The notes under the pieces were generated by a model. It was not told where the DNA came from, did not search any database, and saw only the letters and a program-made list of their open reading frames with translations. The position numbers and the translations under genes were made by a program. From positions 1 to 58,492 of the forward strand of contig NZ_JACBXD010000049.1 in NCBI RefSeq assembly GCF_013870525.1: 58,492 nt of DNA, in the 5' to 3' direction. Numbering within the stretch: position 1 is the first letter of the stretch; each line of letters starts with the position of its first letter. This document shows positions 57,827-58,492 of the stretch, in pieces. Source of the DNA: Amycolatopsis pittospori. Its GTDB lineage: Bacteria; Actinomycetota; Actinomycetes; Mycobacteriales; Pseudonocardiaceae.

Positions 57827-58492
57827 CTAACGCGCGACCAGCAGGAGTGCCGCCGGTGAGACCGTGACCACCAGGCCGACCAGGACCGCGAGCACCGTGG
57901 TCTGCAGGTCTTCGGCCCGGCGGATCTTCCGGACGATCCACACCAGCGCGACGATCACCAGCAACGCGGCGACGAGCGCGGCGGCGGGGATGTTCACCCA
58001 CAGCCAGTTGAAGCCGAGCCAGACCCCGGCGCCGCCGACCACGCCGAGGGCGAGCTGACCGGCCAGCGCCAGCCACTGCTTCCCCGGCGAGGTGTTCTCG
58101 GCGAACTCCTCGGGTTCTTCCTCCTCGACGACGTCCGCGTCCTGGTCGTCTTCGTAGTCGTCCTCGTACTCGTCGGGCCGGTAGCCGGCCGCCGTCCGGC
58201 CGAAGCCGTACTCCTCGCGGCCGAAGTCCGGGCTGCCGTCGGGATACGCCGGGTCGGCGAACTCGCGCTCGTAGTCGTCGAGTTCGTCGCTCTGGCGATC
58301 ACGGTCGTCGAGCGAATGGGGCGGCACGAAGGGCATCGGCGCGGGGTGATTCATCGTGGGAGGGCCCGCGTCGAACGGATCCGGTTCGGCGTCCACGTCC
58401 GGTTCCCCGGACGCGACCGGGGGCGGCACCGGCGGGATCCCGCCGATCTCGGTGTCCTCGGACTGCACCTTCTGACGTCGTTTGCGCCAGCC
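57827..58492 (-). CDS. two-helix membrane protein, 5' end cut by window edge
   Basis: About 222 residues are visible. The reading frame is open to the window edge, with basic residues (WRKRRQKVQ) before the GTG at 58468, so the true start is probably outside. A long acidic, disordered N-terminal part (YEDDYEDDQDADVVEEEEPEE) precedes three hydrophobic segments (about 57827-58070 coding). Rv0497 has the same layout with an arginine-rich N-terminus. Confidence 0.72.
   Translation of the reverse strand, partial: GWRKRRQKVQSEDTEIGGIPPVPPPVASGEPDVDAEPDPFDAGPPTMNHPAPMPFVPPHSLDDRDRQSDELDDYEREFADPAYPDGSPDFGREEYGFGRTAAGYRPDEYEDDYEDDQDADVVEEEEPEEFAENTSPGKQWLALAGQLALGVVGGAGVWLGFNWLWVNIPAAALVAALLVIVALVWIVRKIRRAEDLQTTVLAVLVGLVVTVSPAALLLVAR

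Noticed and set aside
1..58492. tRNA, rRNA, riboswitch, transposase or integrase genes
   Set aside because: None recognised on either strand by eye; a covariance or profile search was not possible.

Overview
The window is a high-GC actinomycete chromosome segment. The gene set and order (rex-hemA-hemC-hemD-hemB, hemL next to a resA/ccdA/resB/ccsB cytochrome c cluster, proC beside the 33-residue ribosomal protein bS22, BldC and a BldN-like sigma factor) fit a filamentous, sporulating genus of the Pseudonocardiales. Amycolatopsis is my best guess, from general resemblance and not from a marker gene. The right half and much of the middle run parallel to the Mycobacterium tuberculosis Rv0497-Rv0558 region as I remember it. 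I found no rRNA, tRNA, CRISPR array, insertion sequence or prophage gene.

Left end (1-6803, minus strand): the start of the nuo operon for respiratory complex I, nuoA-B-C-D-E-F-G, tightly overlapped, with nuoG cut by the window edge. A 660-bp gap upstream of nuoA (6804-7462) carries two near-perfect palindromes matching the operator of the NADH sensor Rex, a weak iron-box-like palindrome and a dense run of hairpins. The rex gene itself lies at 44461-45288 with its own operator-like site.

7463-22418: menaquinone region. It holds menJ, menG, menD, menB, menE and menA, interleaved with a stand-alone SARP regulator, two GT4 glycosyltransferases (one MgtA-like), an inositol-monophosphatase-family enzyme, a DUF3592 membrane protein, a secreted M1 peptidase, a 52-residue secreted peptide and a Cds1-like PLP enzyme. 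menC, menF and menH are not in the window. Complex I reduces the menaquinone made here.

22415-34288: a DUF4229 protein, an Lrp-type regulator, BldC, a MinD/ParA-like ATPase, then hemL, a histidine phosphatase, resA, a rhomboid protease, ccdA, resB and ccsB (system II cytochrome c maturation), a TspO-family protein and three small membrane proteins.

34376-48862: two tandem beta-propeller membrane proteins, hemB, an Nramp-related transporter, a small secreted protein, the rex-hemA-hemC-cobA/hemD tetrapyrrole operon, a membrane-anchored sulfite-oxidase-fold protein, a glutaredoxin and an acyl-CoA ligase.

49051-58492: a BldN-like ECF sigma factor with a possible leader peptide and a DUF5667 (RsbN-like) partner, then a HAD phosphatase, acyltransferase, epimerase, bS22, a second BldC-like HTH protein, proC, a thioesterase-fold protein, a TIM-barrel protein and a 5'-truncated membrane protein.

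The most unusual content lies between genes: at least four families of dispersed or tandem palindromic repeats. One has five copies with compensatory base changes, each next to a stop codon, and two of these copies bracket the rhomboid gene inside the cytochrome c operon.
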